64,000 nucleotides of DNA from Mahella australiensis 50-1 BON (GTDB lineage Bacteria; Bacillota; Clostridia; Mahellales; Mahellaceae), in NCBI RefSeq assembly GCF_000213255.1, contig NC_015520.1, positions 2,968,001-3,032,000 on the forward strand. Reading direction: 5' to 3'. Both the position numbers and the translations under genes were made by a program. The notes under the pieces were generated by a model. It saw only the letters and a list, made by a program, of their open reading frames with translations, was not told where the DNA came from and made no database searches. Positions 49,312 to 58,064 of this stretch are shown piece after piece; the stretch's first letter is position 1; every line of letters starts with the position of its first letter.

Positions 49312-51762
49312 ATGGCTAATATGATGGAACTCCTGGCCCCAGCCGGCAGCATGGACGCTTTTGAAGCGGCCGTAAAGGCCGGCGCCGATGCCATATATAT
49401 GGGCGGCAATGCTTTCAATGCACGTCAGTACGCCGGCAATTTTGACGACCAGAGCCTTAAATATGCCTTGGACTACGCTCACTTAAGAGGCGTTAAAGTA
49501 TATATAACTGTAAATACATTGATACGCGATGATGAATTCGATGCGCTGCTACCGTATCTCGAGATGCTCTATGAATCGGGAGCCGATGGTTTGATAGTAC
49601 AGGATATGGGTATAGCATCGCTCGTGAAGAAGCATTTGCCCGATATGCCTTTACATGCCAGCACGCAGATGACCATACACAATGCGCATGGTGCTACTAT
49701 GCTTAGGGAACTGGGATTTAAAAGGGTGGTGCCGGCCCGCGAGCTGTCGCTGGAGGAAATATCGCATATGGCACAAGCCGGCGGCTTGGAAATAGAGGTT
49801 TTCGTGCACGGCGCCATGTGCTATGCATATTCCGGCCAATGCCTGATGAGCAGTTTCATGGGTGACCGCAGTGGCAATCGCGGCCGGTGTGCCCAACCTT
49901 GCCGTATGCTATACAGCCTGCAGGAGGAAAACGGGAAGTCCTATCCGCCTCAGTACCTTTTGAGCATGAAGGACCTATGCCTTATAGAGGATCTGCCTGC
50001 TTTGGCCGATGCCAACGTAACAGCGCTAAAGATAGAGGGCCGAATGAAAAGCCCGGAGTATGTGGCGGTGGTGACCAGCAAATACCGCAAGGCACTGGAC
50101 AGACTGGCAGCGGATATCCGGCCTTTGATAGACCCGGAGGACATGATGCAGCTTATGCAGATCTTTAATCGCGGCGGATTTTCCAAAGGATATATCTATG
50201 GCAAAAGCGGCATCGACATGATATGTCCCGATAAACCCGACAACTGGGGTGTTCCGTTGGGCACGACAAAAGTTTACGATTCCCACCGCCGCATGATCGG
50301 CCTGAGGCTACAAGCGCCTTTATCGCTGGGCGATGGCATAGAGATAAGGGACGGTGCTTCCAGTCACGGGCAAATAGTGACTTATATAACGCGTGATGGT
50401 CAGGCCATAAGGGTGGCCGGCGCCGGACAAGAGGTGTTTATACGCACCGATAAGCCGGTTAGAGCGGGAGTGGGTATTTACAAAACATCCGATGCCGAGA
50501 TGGACAAAAGCTTGAAAACATGGCTAAAAACGGCTCAACGTTATGTTGATATAAACGCCCGCGTCGCTATCGTGGAGGGCCGATTCCCTATAATGGAGAT
50601 ATGGGACAGCAACGGCCATTATGTGAAATATACGGGTGCCGAAATCATACAACAAGCCGAACATGCGCCACTGCAAAGAGGGCGCATTATGGAGCAGATA
50701 AACAGAGTCGGCGATATGCCTTTCAGATTTAAGAACGTAGAAGTCGAGCTCTCGCCTAATGCCTGGTTACCAGTATCAGCCATAAACGATATGCGAAGGC
50801 ATGCCCTTGAACAACTGGCCGAAGAGATAATAGATCAAAAGCATAGGAATGCCGTTTCAATCCCTTCCGGCCATGTCGAAACCTCAAGAGCAAACGTTCA
50901 GGCAAGGCCGCTTATATACGTCATGCTGGATAAACTCGAGCATGCCAGAGCAGCTATAGAGGCCGGCGCCAACGGCATATATCTACGCCTAAGTGCCAGG
51001 CAAGCAGTAGGCCAAAGCGCTGTGCAGGCGGTACGGCTGTGCCATGATGCCGGTATATCAGTAATATGGGCTATGCCTCGCATAGCCCGCGACCGAGATC
51101 TGGACGATATAATAGATGCTTTGTCATCGGCAAGGGAGCTTTACGACGGCGTGCTGGTATCGGATGCCGGCCAGATAAAATGCGCCAAAGATGCCGGTAT
51201 AGGGTCTATATACGGTGATTTCTCCCTTAATATATTCAACAGCAACGCTGCGGCCGCTTACGCCTGCATGGGCATAAAACGCTTTATGCCGTCGCTCGAG
51301 CTGACGCTGGACCAATTGCGCGACCTCTCGTCGGGCAGTCCTATACCTATGGAGCTTATGGCTCACGGCCGCCTGCCCTTGATGATAGCCGAGGGCTGCC
51401 CGATAGGCGCGACAGTCGGCCATTTCAGCCTTGAGCAGCCTTGTTCAAAACCGTGCATAAAACATAGCTACAGCCTACGCGACAGGAAGGGTAAATCGCT
51501 GCCCATTCGCACATATCTCAGCAAATCCGGTTGCTATATGGAGATACTCAACGCCTATGAACTATGCATGGCCGATAAAGTAAAAGACCTGCTGCCGCTG
51601 CATCCTTACAGTCTGCGCCTCGATCTCAGCGGCTATGATGATGAAAGCATCAGGCGCATCGTAACCCTTTACAAAACGGCATTAAATAGCACTGACGAGA
51701 TAATCAAAGGCTCATGTGGCGGCAACGTGACCAGAGGACATTATTACCACGGCGTAGAATGA
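49312..51762 (+). CDS. U32 family peptidase-like protein with C-terminal DUF3656-type region
   Basis: An 816-residue protein of the U32 family. The N-terminal domain has ELLAPAGSMDAFEAAVKAGA, the VHGAMCYAYSGQCLMSSF segment, and the cysteine pattern RNRGRCAQPCRMLYS. A second Cys group appears in EQPCSKPCIKHSY near residue 715. U32 proteins were named as collagenases, but several characterised bacterial members hydroxylate rRNA or ubiquinone precursors and bind iron-sulphur clusters; the neighbouring rRNA methyltransferase gene makes an RNA-related role attractive but unproven. ATG 49312 is the first start after a weak ribosome binding site. Confidence 0.88.
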   Translation: MANMMELLAPAGSMDAFEAAVKAGADAIYMGGNAFNARQYAGNFDDQSLKYALDYAHLRGVKVYITVNTLIRDDEFDALLPYLEMLYESGADGLIVQDMGIASLVKKHLPDMPLHASTQMTIHNAHGATMLRELGFKRVVPARELSLEEISHMAQAGGLEIEVFVHGAMCYAYSGQCLMSSFMGDRSGNRGRCAQPCRMLYSLQEENGKSYPPQYLLSMKDLCLIEDLPALADANVTALKIEGRMKSPEYVAVVTSKYRKALDRLAADIRPLIDPEDMMQLMQIFNRGGFSKGYIYGKSGIDMICPDKPDNWGVPLGTTKVYDSHRRMIGLRLQAPLSLGDGIEIRDGASSHGQIVTYITRDGQAIRVAGAGQEVFIRTDKPVRAGVGIYKTSDAEMDKSLKTWLKTAQRYVDINARVAIVEGRFPIMEIWDSNGHYVKYTGAEIIQQAEHAPLQRGRIMEQINRVGDMPFRFKNVEVELSPNAWLPVSAINDMRRHALEQLAEEIIDQKHRNAVSIPSGHVETSRANVQARPLIYVMLDKLEHARAAIEAGANGIYLRLSARQAVGQSAVQAVRLCHDAGISVIWAMPRIARDRDLDDIIDALSSARELYDGVLVSDAGQIKCAKDAGIGSIYGDFSLNIFNSNAAAAYACMGIKRFMPSLELTLDQLRDLSSGSPIPMELMAHGRLPLMIAEGCPIGATVGHFSLEQPCSKPCIKHSYSLRDRKGKSLPIRTYLSKSGCYMEILNAYELCMADKVKDLLPLHPYSLRLDLSGYDDESIRRIVTLYKTALNSTDEIIKGSCGGNVTRGHYYHGVE

Positions 51763-51781
51763 TTACTTTTCTTAACGCTGC

Positions 51782-51948
51782 CTCTGCGCCATAACGGTCT
51801 CAAACATAGCGATAATATTTTCTATGGGTACATTGGCCTGGATGTTGTGAACCTAGGTGAATACGAAACCTCCCCCAGGGGCAAATATCTCTATACGTTC
51901 TTTAACGTGCCGCCTTACTTCATCTTCAATAAGTGATTGTAGAATTTT
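51782..51948 (-). pseudogene. Remnant of a uroporphyrinogen-decarboxylase-fold gene
   Basis: About 55 codons on the minus strand encode the C-terminus of a UroD-fold protein, including ERIEIFAPGGGFVF and, after an in-frame TAG, VHNIQANVPIENIIAMFE. Intact homologues read through as FNTVHNIQ. The upstream part is missing. This indicates a third member of the UroD-type family that has decayed near the two intact genes at 53.8 and 56.0 kb. Confidence 0.75.
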
Positions 51949-51988
51949 TTAACTAAAAGCTTACTATGTCCCGAAGTCTGAAGCAGTG

Positions 51989-53497
51989 TTAAGTATGACT
52001 ACCTGATTTCAAATCACTTAATGCTTGATCTATTCGGTTAATATCTGCCAAACGCCTTCTTTTCGCACTGCTATACAATTTTTTATACTTGTCTTTATCT
52101 TTTCTCTTTTCTGCATCAACAAGGAGATATATAAAAGCATCCGTCAGGTCATCTTTGCATTTTTCTAATGCCTGTTCTGCCACCTGGCGTGCCCTGTCAA
52201 AATTATCATGCTCCTTATAATAATTTATCAGCGCCACATATGTTTCACTTTCCTTTCCCAAATGAGTTTCCAGATAAGAAACATATTTGTTGTCTCTCCC
52301 ATATTTATGATATAAATGTGCTGCTTCTTTTTTATAATAACCAGAGGCATCCATTATATCTGCAAACACGAGAAACTCATCTGCCTTTACACACAATTCA
52401 TTTGACAGATCAAACATTGGGTCATAGCAGCCGTAATCATTATAATAATCGTGCAGAATAATATCGGACAAAATATTTTTTCTCAATTCCCAATCTTCTT
52501 GCCCCAGCTTGTTTGTCTTTGATAATGCATTACAAATATTCCAGATTTCTTCAATTTCCCATTGGTCATCAATATATCGCTCATACTTGAGTGCATCAAT
52601 GAGTTCTCCAATCTGTTTCCATGAAGCTGCAAGAACAGAGCCTTTCTGTTGAGGCTTTTTTTGTATTGCATCTATACACTTCATCTGAATATTCAATAAT
52701 ATTTCCTTTTGTCTTTTAAGCTTTTTCTCATACAGATATTTGTCGTGGGTAAAGACAGTTTTAGAAAACAAATTATTAAAATTTGATTCCGCATCCAAAA
52801 TCTGTATATTTAATATTTCAAACATATGAGGAAATAGATCATTTGGGAGTTCTTCTCCAATAAGCATGCTCGGATTGAGCTTCTTACATATCGGTTGATT
52901 GAATATTTCAACTAATCTCCTTGCAAGTTCCGGGCTATCCCATCTGTCCGCCAGCTTAACGTATGCCATTATCCAGTCCGTTCCAATATCGCCGATACTC
53001 AAAGATAGCATGCCTTCTTCAGCAGCATTTTCCAACGTGAATGGCGAATCATCTTCAAAATCTTCCGAAGCCGGAGATTCCATCACTTTGAATTCCAGGT
53101 TGCAAACCCTGTCTAATATATCAGCCACGGTTTCATACTCATTTAAGAGCAGCAAATCATGGCATCCCCTGAAAACTCTGTTCAGGAAATCCATTGCCTG
53201 GAATGGATCGTTATGCCATACTTTCCAATCATCCATATATCTGCCGTCATCATCAAACTCGTAATAATGTGTCTCATACTCAAGATAAATGTCACCATGA
53301 TCTATCTTCTCACATAATTCTTCTATCTCTCTCTGACTTGGCATGTATATAACTTTCTTTTCACCGGAAAGCGACATTAAAAAACTTTGCTGTTCGTTCT
53401 CCTCCAGTAATTTTGCCTGAGTCAAAATCCATTCTTCCTTTTCTGTTTCAGACATTTTCTCTAACTGCTCTTTTACCTGTTTTATAAACATTATCAT
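51989..53497 (-). CDS. Uncharacterised helical-repeat protein
   Basis: A 502-residue soluble protein, not recognised with confidence. The C-terminal third (KEAAHLYHKYGRDNKYVSYL, TYVALINYYKEHDNFDRARQ, AEQALEKCKDDLTDAFIYLL) looks like TPR-type helical repeats. The middle is acidic and rich in Trp and Tyr. There is no signal peptide and no catalytic motif. The gene has more A/T-ending codons than adjacent genes, which may mean transfer. Stand-alone transcription is suggested by gaps on both sides. Confidence 0.65.
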   Translation of the reverse strand: MIMFIKQVKEQLEKMSETEKEEWILTQAKLLEENEQQSFLMSLSGEKKVIYMPSQREIEELCEKIDHGDIYLEYETHYYEFDDDGRYMDDWKVWHNDPFQAMDFLNRVFRGCHDLLLLNEYETVADILDRVCNLEFKVMESPASEDFEDDSPFTLENAAEEGMLSLSIGDIGTDWIMAYVKLADRWDSPELARRLVEIFNQPICKKLNPSMLIGEELPNDLFPHMFEILNIQILDAESNFNNLFSKTVFTHDKYLYEKKLKRQKEILLNIQMKCIDAIQKKPQQKGSVLAASWKQIGELIDALKYERYIDDQWEIEEIWNICNALSKTNKLGQEDWELRKNILSDIILHDYYNDYGCYDPMFDLSNELCVKADEFLVFADIMDASGYYKKEAAHLYHKYGRDNKYVSYLETHLGKESETYVALINYYKEHDNFDRARQVAEQALEKCKDDLTDAFIYLLVDAEKRKDKDKYKKLYSSAKRRRLADINRIDQALSDLKSGSHT

Positions 53498-53824
53498 TTA
53501 ACCCTTTACATTTGTTTCATTCATCATAAAAAATCTGCGTTTTAGCGGTTCTTGATCAACCTTCAATTTATTTTTTCGATATAAACCGACAATTATTTCT
53601 GTATGCGTTGATAGAAGGAATAACCCCGTCCGCACTTTTTCAGTATACTACGGTCGAGTGTATATGGTCAACGGCTCAGTACATGATAGACTGGCTCCCG
53701 CGATTGCCTTATTGCGTTAACCCTCAAGCCTTCATATCGCTTAAACTGATTTCTCGCCGCCACAAACGTCGAGACATTCTATTAAGCTCTTATAAAGTGC
53801 TAAATATAATCTAATTCTACCTCT
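53498..53824. other. Intergenic gap without recognised content
   Basis: These 327 bases lie between the helical-repeat gene and the UroD-like gene. I see no convincing gene, RNA or repeat. A 68-codon plus-strand frame at 53608-53814 is not supported by a ribosome binding site or recognised homology. Confidence 0.5.
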
Positions 53825-54931
53825 TTAATAGACACATTCTCTAGCAGCTTCCACAAAGGCCTTTATGTTCTCGGGGTCACCGAAGAAAAAGTGATCGGAA
53901 GGACTGCATATATATCCTCCGTTCGGGCAGGAGGTATGGAGCTTGTACACCATCTCCTTCACCGATTTCGGATTTCCCTTCTCAAAACCCGCATTCTGAT
54001 CAAAGCCGCCTATGAAGAACAGCTTATCACCCACTTGCCTGTCGGCTTCAGCCAGATTGCAGTCGCCTCCCATGGCCGGCGGCGTCATGGTCTCCAATCC
54101 ATCAGCACCATTCTGAGCTACTATATCCAGCAACGGCATCAGACCGCCGCACAAGTGATATACCACCTTGGTACCGGCTTCATGTAACGCTTTGTGCTGT
54201 ATCTGATCATACGGCAGGCAAAATTCTTTATGCAGCGTCGGGCTTATAACAGTGCTGGAGCCTGCCCCACCGCCTGTTTCCACCAAGTCTAGCTCTATTC
54301 TGCCGCCACGCTCTATAACGGTGAGCTTCTTTTTAAGCATGGAATCCAGTACATAATGTAGCCAGTCAGGTTTGTCAAAGCAGGCCATTATGGCATTTTC
54401 GGTACCGTACATGTTCACAAAGCTTTGCCATGGACTGCCCTGTCCGAAATCAAAGTATCCGCTGCGCACTATGCCGCTATCACCTATGCGCCGTTTGGCC
54501 TCTATAACCGGACTCCAATCCACTTGCGCCGGTAACGGCACGTATTTGTTCCAGAGTTCAAAATCCTTCTCATCTTTTATAATGCACTCTGTAATCCATT
54601 CGGTATATTTATTGACCGCGCCTTTCTCGGTTAAAACGCCTTCTGGTGTAATTATTATCCTCTCCCACACGCGGTTGCCGTCGTCATCATAGCCCAGATC
54701 GCGGTTATCCACTATCCAGTCGGCCAGATCGTGTTCATCGTAGATAAACCTGGGCGAAACATATATAACTGGATCCATGTCAAAATATTCATATGCCCGA
54801 TACTGATCCATACCGTGTAGGTATGTATCCAAATAGTATTGCATCCAGCTGTGCACCTGACAAGGCAATCTATCAGGCTTTCCGTTGCTAATGGCCGTTA
54901 AAAAGCGTTCCCTTCCTGTCATCTCAATCAT
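53825..54931 (-). CDS. Uroporphyrinogen-decarboxylase-fold methyltransferase-like protein (first copy)
   Basis: A 368-residue protein of the UroD/MtaA-type fold. It has the N-terminal GRERFLTAISNGKPDRLPC, KVVYHLCGGLMPLLDIV (metal-binding His-x-Cys) and a late cysteine in GGYICSPSDHFFFGDP. Members of this branch include corrinoid-dependent methyltransferases rather than heme enzymes; the His-x-Cys plus late Cys pattern fits zinc-activated methyl transfer. No heme pathway genes are adjacent. It is encoded 23 bases after the regulator gene, so it belongs to the same operon. Confidence 0.8.
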   Translation of the reverse strand: MIEMTGRERFLTAISNGKPDRLPCQVHSWMQYYLDTYLHGMDQYRAYEYFDMDPVIYVSPRFIYDEHDLADWIVDNRDLGYDDDGNRVWERIIITPEGVLTEKGAVNKYTEWITECIIKDEKDFELWNKYVPLPAQVDWSPVIEAKRRIGDSGIVRSGYFDFGQGSPWQSFVNMYGTENAIMACFDKPDWLHYVLDSMLKKKLTVIERGGRIELDLVETGGGAGSSTVISPTLHKEFCLPYDQIQHKALHEAGTKVVYHLCGGLMPLLDIVAQNGADGLETMTPPAMGGDCNLAEADRQVGDKLFFIGGFDQNAGFEKGNPKSVKEMVYKLHTSCPNGGYICSPSDHFFFGDPENIKAFVEAARECVY

Positions 54932-54954
54932 TCTCCTTCATACTTACATAAATT

Positions 54955-56016
54955 TCACTTCGACTTAGAGCATTGAGCGACAGATGCTCGCTCTATCAGC
55001 TTTACGCTCAAAACCATCCGACCAAGTGGCCCTCTGCCTTCCAGATAATCTATGAGCATGCGGCAAGCCGTAGCGCCCATATCGAATGTGGGCATGGCTA
55101 TAGTAGTCAGCGGTACCTCCAGCAACCGCCCTTTCATAAAATCACCGTATCCGACCAGTGACACCTGCTCCGGTATATCTATGCCCATATCGCGCAGCAC
55201 CCTATAGGCCTCTACCACGTATTCATCGGTATAGCTCATTATGGCAGTAAAAGGTTGGCTCTCATTAAGGCGTTGTTCCAGCACAAGCTCCAAGTCATTC
55301 TTGGTATCTATGCGGACTATATTATGTTCATCTACCGACAAGCCGTATTCTTCCATAGCCATTTTATAGCCGGTCAATCTATGGTTTATGGAATATTCAT
55401 CTTGCTGGTCTATTATAAAAAGTATATCGCGGTGGCCATGCTCGAGCAGATGTTTAGCCGCCATATAACCGCCTTGGACATCATCTGACAATACATATGC
55501 GACATCGTTATCCAGCGGTATGTTGTCTATGCATACCACTGGTATATGGGCTTTGCGCGCTGCAGCCAGCAGTTTATCGCCATGTTCCTCGTTATAATAG
55601 GTCAGCAAAACACCGTCTACATCATCCAAAACGTTTATATCAGCCGGTTGCCCGGACGCTATATTATATATGGAATAACCATAACCATATTCATTGGCCA
55701 CCTGGCTGCATGCTAGCACAGTGCGCGAGAAAAAATCGTCATCAGGGCTGTAGCGTATGATAAAAGCCAATTTGTGACGCAAGCTATCATCGCTGCCAGA
55801 GGCCTCGGGTATAGCCAGCCCTTTGCCGGGTATACGCACAATTCGCCCTTCCTGTATAAGCTCTTCGACGGCTTTGCGCACCGTCATACGGCTGACATGC
55901 AGTATTTCGGCATATCGGTTTTCTGACGGTAATTGCTGTATCCTACCGGCATGGTATGCCTCGATATCCCGTTCGATCTCTTCTTTAACCTGCTGATATA
56001 TCTGTTTTACAGCCAC
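54955..56016 (-). CDS. GntR/LacI hybrid transcriptional regulator
   Basis: A 353-residue regulator. Residues 1-70 are a GntR-type winged helix (LPSENRYAEILHVSRMTVRK, EGRIVRIPGKGLAIPE). Residues 85-345 are a LacI-type periplasmic-binding-protein domain (HGHRDILFIIDQ, VSLVGYGDFMKGRLLEVPLT, AMPTFDMGATACRMLIDYLE), the arrangement seen in AraR and related sugar regulators. It sits between the two UroD-like genes and overlaps the upstream stop by one base, so it probably regulates its own operon. The ligand is probably a sugar. Confidence 0.9.
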   Translation of the reverse strand: MAVKQIYQQVKEEIERDIEAYHAGRIQQLPSENRYAEILHVSRMTVRKAVEELIQEGRIVRIPGKGLAIPEASGSDDSLRHKLAFIIRYSPDDDFFSRTVLACSQVANEYGYGYSIYNIASGQPADINVLDDVDGVLLTYYNEEHGDKLLAAARKAHIPVVCIDNIPLDNDVAYVLSDDVQGGYMAAKHLLEHGHRDILFIIDQQDEYSINHRLTGYKMAMEEYGLSVDEHNIVRIDTKNDLELVLEQRLNESQPFTAIMSYTDEYVVEAYRVLRDMGIDIPEQVSLVGYGDFMKGRLLEVPLTTIAMPTFDMGATACRMLIDYLEGRGPLGRMVLSVKLIERASVAQCSKSK

Positions 56017-57191
56017 TATTCCAATCGCTCCAGTTCTCTTGAAATTCTATCGTAATCCAGCGGGTATCTGCCGAACTCTCTGGCAGTCTCCACCATCGTA
56101 AAGATATTTTCATCCGGCGTATCCCTGCCGCATTGGTCACCGGTGGACAGCACGAATCCACCGCCTTCTCCGGCTGCCAGTATGGTTTTGAGGCACTCGC
56201 GCTTCACGTCCTTAGGTGTGCCGTAGAGCATTGTTTTGGTCGTATGTAAGTTACCCTTTAACGCTATTCGGCGTCCGAACTTCTGCTTTATCTCGGCCAG
56301 GTCACAGTCGCCCATCGGTGGCTGTTCCAGCGGCTCTATGGAATCAAGCTCTGTTTCTTCGGACAGCACTTCCACCAGCCATCGTTCTTTACCGCAGGAA
56401 TGCAGATGAGAAGGTATGCCGGCCTGGCGTGCCATATGGGTGATCTCCTTTATGCTGGGTAGGCTCAGTTCGCGGAATATCGAAGGTGATTGCAGCGTCA
56501 GCAACCCCGAAGCACCTATGAGAATAAAATCTGGTCCGGCTTCTATAAGGCGCTTGGCATAGGCCACCGCGTATTGATGGTGTATATCGGCCAGCTCCAT
56601 TATCTCGTCATGATAATCATAATACATATACGTCATGGCCTCCACACCGCCATGTATGAGGTCTACCCAGCCCTGAAACCCGGGTATGCCTACCGCACCG
56701 CCCACTGCTCCCATATCGCCCATGCGTTCCATATGAAGCCTCAGTGGTTCAAGGCTGCACTGCGACGGATCGGGAAAGAGATATTTGGCTTTGGGCAGGT
56801 CCTTTTTGATATCCTTGATATATTTTTCTACCACGGTAGGTGGATCGGCTACATAATACACAGTAGTGGACTCCAAATCGCCTTCGGGCGTACGGCAAAT
56901 GGTCTTGCGTACTATACGTTCATCGGTTTTTTGCAGTATCTCATGTTCATAAGTGCATTGGCTGGCGGGACTGGGGCCTAGCCCTCCCTTGTCAGACCAT
57001 CCGTCAAAGCCGAAGTATTTTACTGCATCGATATAAGCATCAGATAACGGCGGATTATTGTATAGGTATATGTCCCAGAAAGGCTTGCCTGTGAGACGGC
57101 AGGGTATCATATTGGACATATCCGGTGCTACCGGAATCATATCTGGCTGTTGATTTTTGAAAGCGGTCACCATGCGTTGCTTAGGTGTCAT
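56016..57191 (-). CDS. Uroporphyrinogen-decarboxylase-fold methyltransferase-like protein (second copy)
   Basis: A 391-residue member of the same broad fold, but distant from the copy at 53.8 kb. Motifs are MTPKQRMVTAFKNQQPDMIP, SHLHSCGKERWLVEVL (His-x-Cys), and STGDQCGRDTPDENI near the end, all consistent with a metal-binding methyltransferase-like site. I start it at ATG 57191 after GGGGGTAA. It is the first gene of the operon, directly after a good promoter. No corrinoid-binding protein gene is visible in the window. Confidence 0.8.
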   Translation of the reverse strand: MTPKQRMVTAFKNQQPDMIPVAPDMSNMIPCRLTGKPFWDIYLYNNPPLSDAYIDAVKYFGFDGWSDKGGLGPSPASQCTYEHEILQKTDERIVRKTICRTPEGDLESTTVYYVADPPTVVEKYIKDIKKDLPKAKYLFPDPSQCSLEPLRLHMERMGDMGAVGGAVGIPGFQGWVDLIHGGVEAMTYMYYDYHDEIMELADIHHQYAVAYAKRLIEAGPDFILIGASGLLTLQSPSIFRELSLPSIKEITHMARQAGIPSHLHSCGKERWLVEVLSEETELDSIEPLEQPPMGDCDLAEIKQKFGRRIALKGNLHTTKTMLYGTPKDVKRECLKTILAAGEGGGFVLSTGDQCGRDTPDENIFTMVETAREFGRYPLDYDRISRELERLE

Positions 57192-57209
57192 AAGCTTACC
57201 CCCGTATTT

Positions 57210-57264
57210 ATACATGAAATAAAATAATACATGTATATTATATATCGGTTTTTGATATTGTCAA
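57210..57264 (-). promoter_or_regulatory. Promoter and operator of the UroD-like operon
   Basis: The minus strand has TTGACA (57259-57264), a 16-base spacer and TATAAT (57237-57242). Immediately downstream is a 7-bp inverted repeat ATACATG-N13-CATGTAT (57210-57236), overlapping the expected transcription start. It is a good candidate for the site bound by the GntR/LacI hybrid encoded in this operon. Confidence 0.75.
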
Positions 57265-57330
57265 CGGTCAATTTTATTTTGCGCAATTAATTTAACAGTG
57301 TTTATTCAGTGGTTATTACGCATAGGCGAG

Positions 57331-57554
57331 GGTAACGATTAGCCTCAAGGCGATTTTGTGAAGGATATCTGGTGAAACTTAGCGAAGTGTAGGATAAGAA
57401 TTTCCCAGCGTAACCGAACTATCTAAACAATGCTAAAGACGGTCCCGCCCTAAAATGACAAGATAATGAGAGATTATCGGCGCTTTGGAAATTCCCGAAA
57501 CGAGCTTTAGTTTCACCGTATCGGGAACACATGAGCCAGAGGCTGATCGTTACC
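57331..57554 (+). repeat. MITE-like interspersed repeat, copy 2
   Basis: A 224-base element with 16-bp terminal inverted repeats, GGTAACGATTAGCCTC and GAGGCTGATCGTTACC (one mismatch). Inside, further inverted pairs (GAATTTCCCAGCG with CGCTTTGGAAATTC; GGTGAAACTTA with TTTAGTTTCACC) allow an extended hairpin. Bases 57341-57392 match 49085-49136 in inverted orientation at 50 of 52 positions. No coding capacity is present. Confidence 0.75.
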
Positions 57555-57560
57555 AAGCCT

Positions 57561-57986
57561 TTAGGACGGCTGAACAGTCACATTCAACAAATAGCTTATC
57601 ACTTGATCGGCAAGATAAAGCCTGATATTTAGGTACACCCAAAAGCGCCAATCATTGTTAACGTAGCTAATGCCGTCATCGACGGCGACGTGTAAATTGA
57701 AACTACACGCCTTATCAATATCGGGCATTTTTATATGCAGCATGGCCAGCTCTTTCATCATTCCCGGTTTTGTTATAGCATGGCTAATCTCATGACATTC
57801 ATTAATTGCATCGCTGCTATCATTGAGCAGGGGCTATCTTATATTCGGTTCTTTAATAACTTTATCGCTGTAATTCGATATTATCATATGCAAATCGGTA
57901 TCTTCACCCGGCCAATAATTTTTTTCGGCTGCATCGATTAACCATTTAGGCAATGTCGGTGTCTTCTTTATAGCTTTGTTTGCCAT
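57561..57986 (-). pseudogene. Glycoside-hydrolase-like gene fragment with internal stop
   Basis: One frame of 141 codons runs from ATG 57986 to the stop at 57561, with an in-frame TAG at 57834-57836. The first part (KNYWPGEDTDLHMIISNYSD) and second part (HVAVDDGISYVNNDWRFWVY) look like an internal beta-sandwich region of GH2-type sugar hydrolases. Both ends are missing. The MITE-like element directly downstream may be linked to its decay. Confidence 0.6.
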
Positions 57987-58064
57987 ATGGCAAGTTGTAA
58001 AATAAAATGCCGTGTGCCTTCAACTGTAAGTCTGTATTGTCAGACTACTATATATGGCCAGTCT

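Noticed and set aside
53608-53814. Possible small plus-strand gene in the gap before the UroD-like gene
   Set aside because: No ribosome binding site or recognisable domain; composition resembles non-coding DNA.
53825-57191. Heme biosynthesis role for the UroD-fold genes
   Set aside because: The metal-binding His-x-Cys and late Cys patterns, sugar-type regulator and absence of heme genes fit methyltransferase-like members rather than uroporphyrinogen decarboxylase.
57735-57941. A 68-codon plus-strand frame
   Set aside because: It is antisense to the glycosidase-like remnant, whose residues make better sense; no ribosome binding site.
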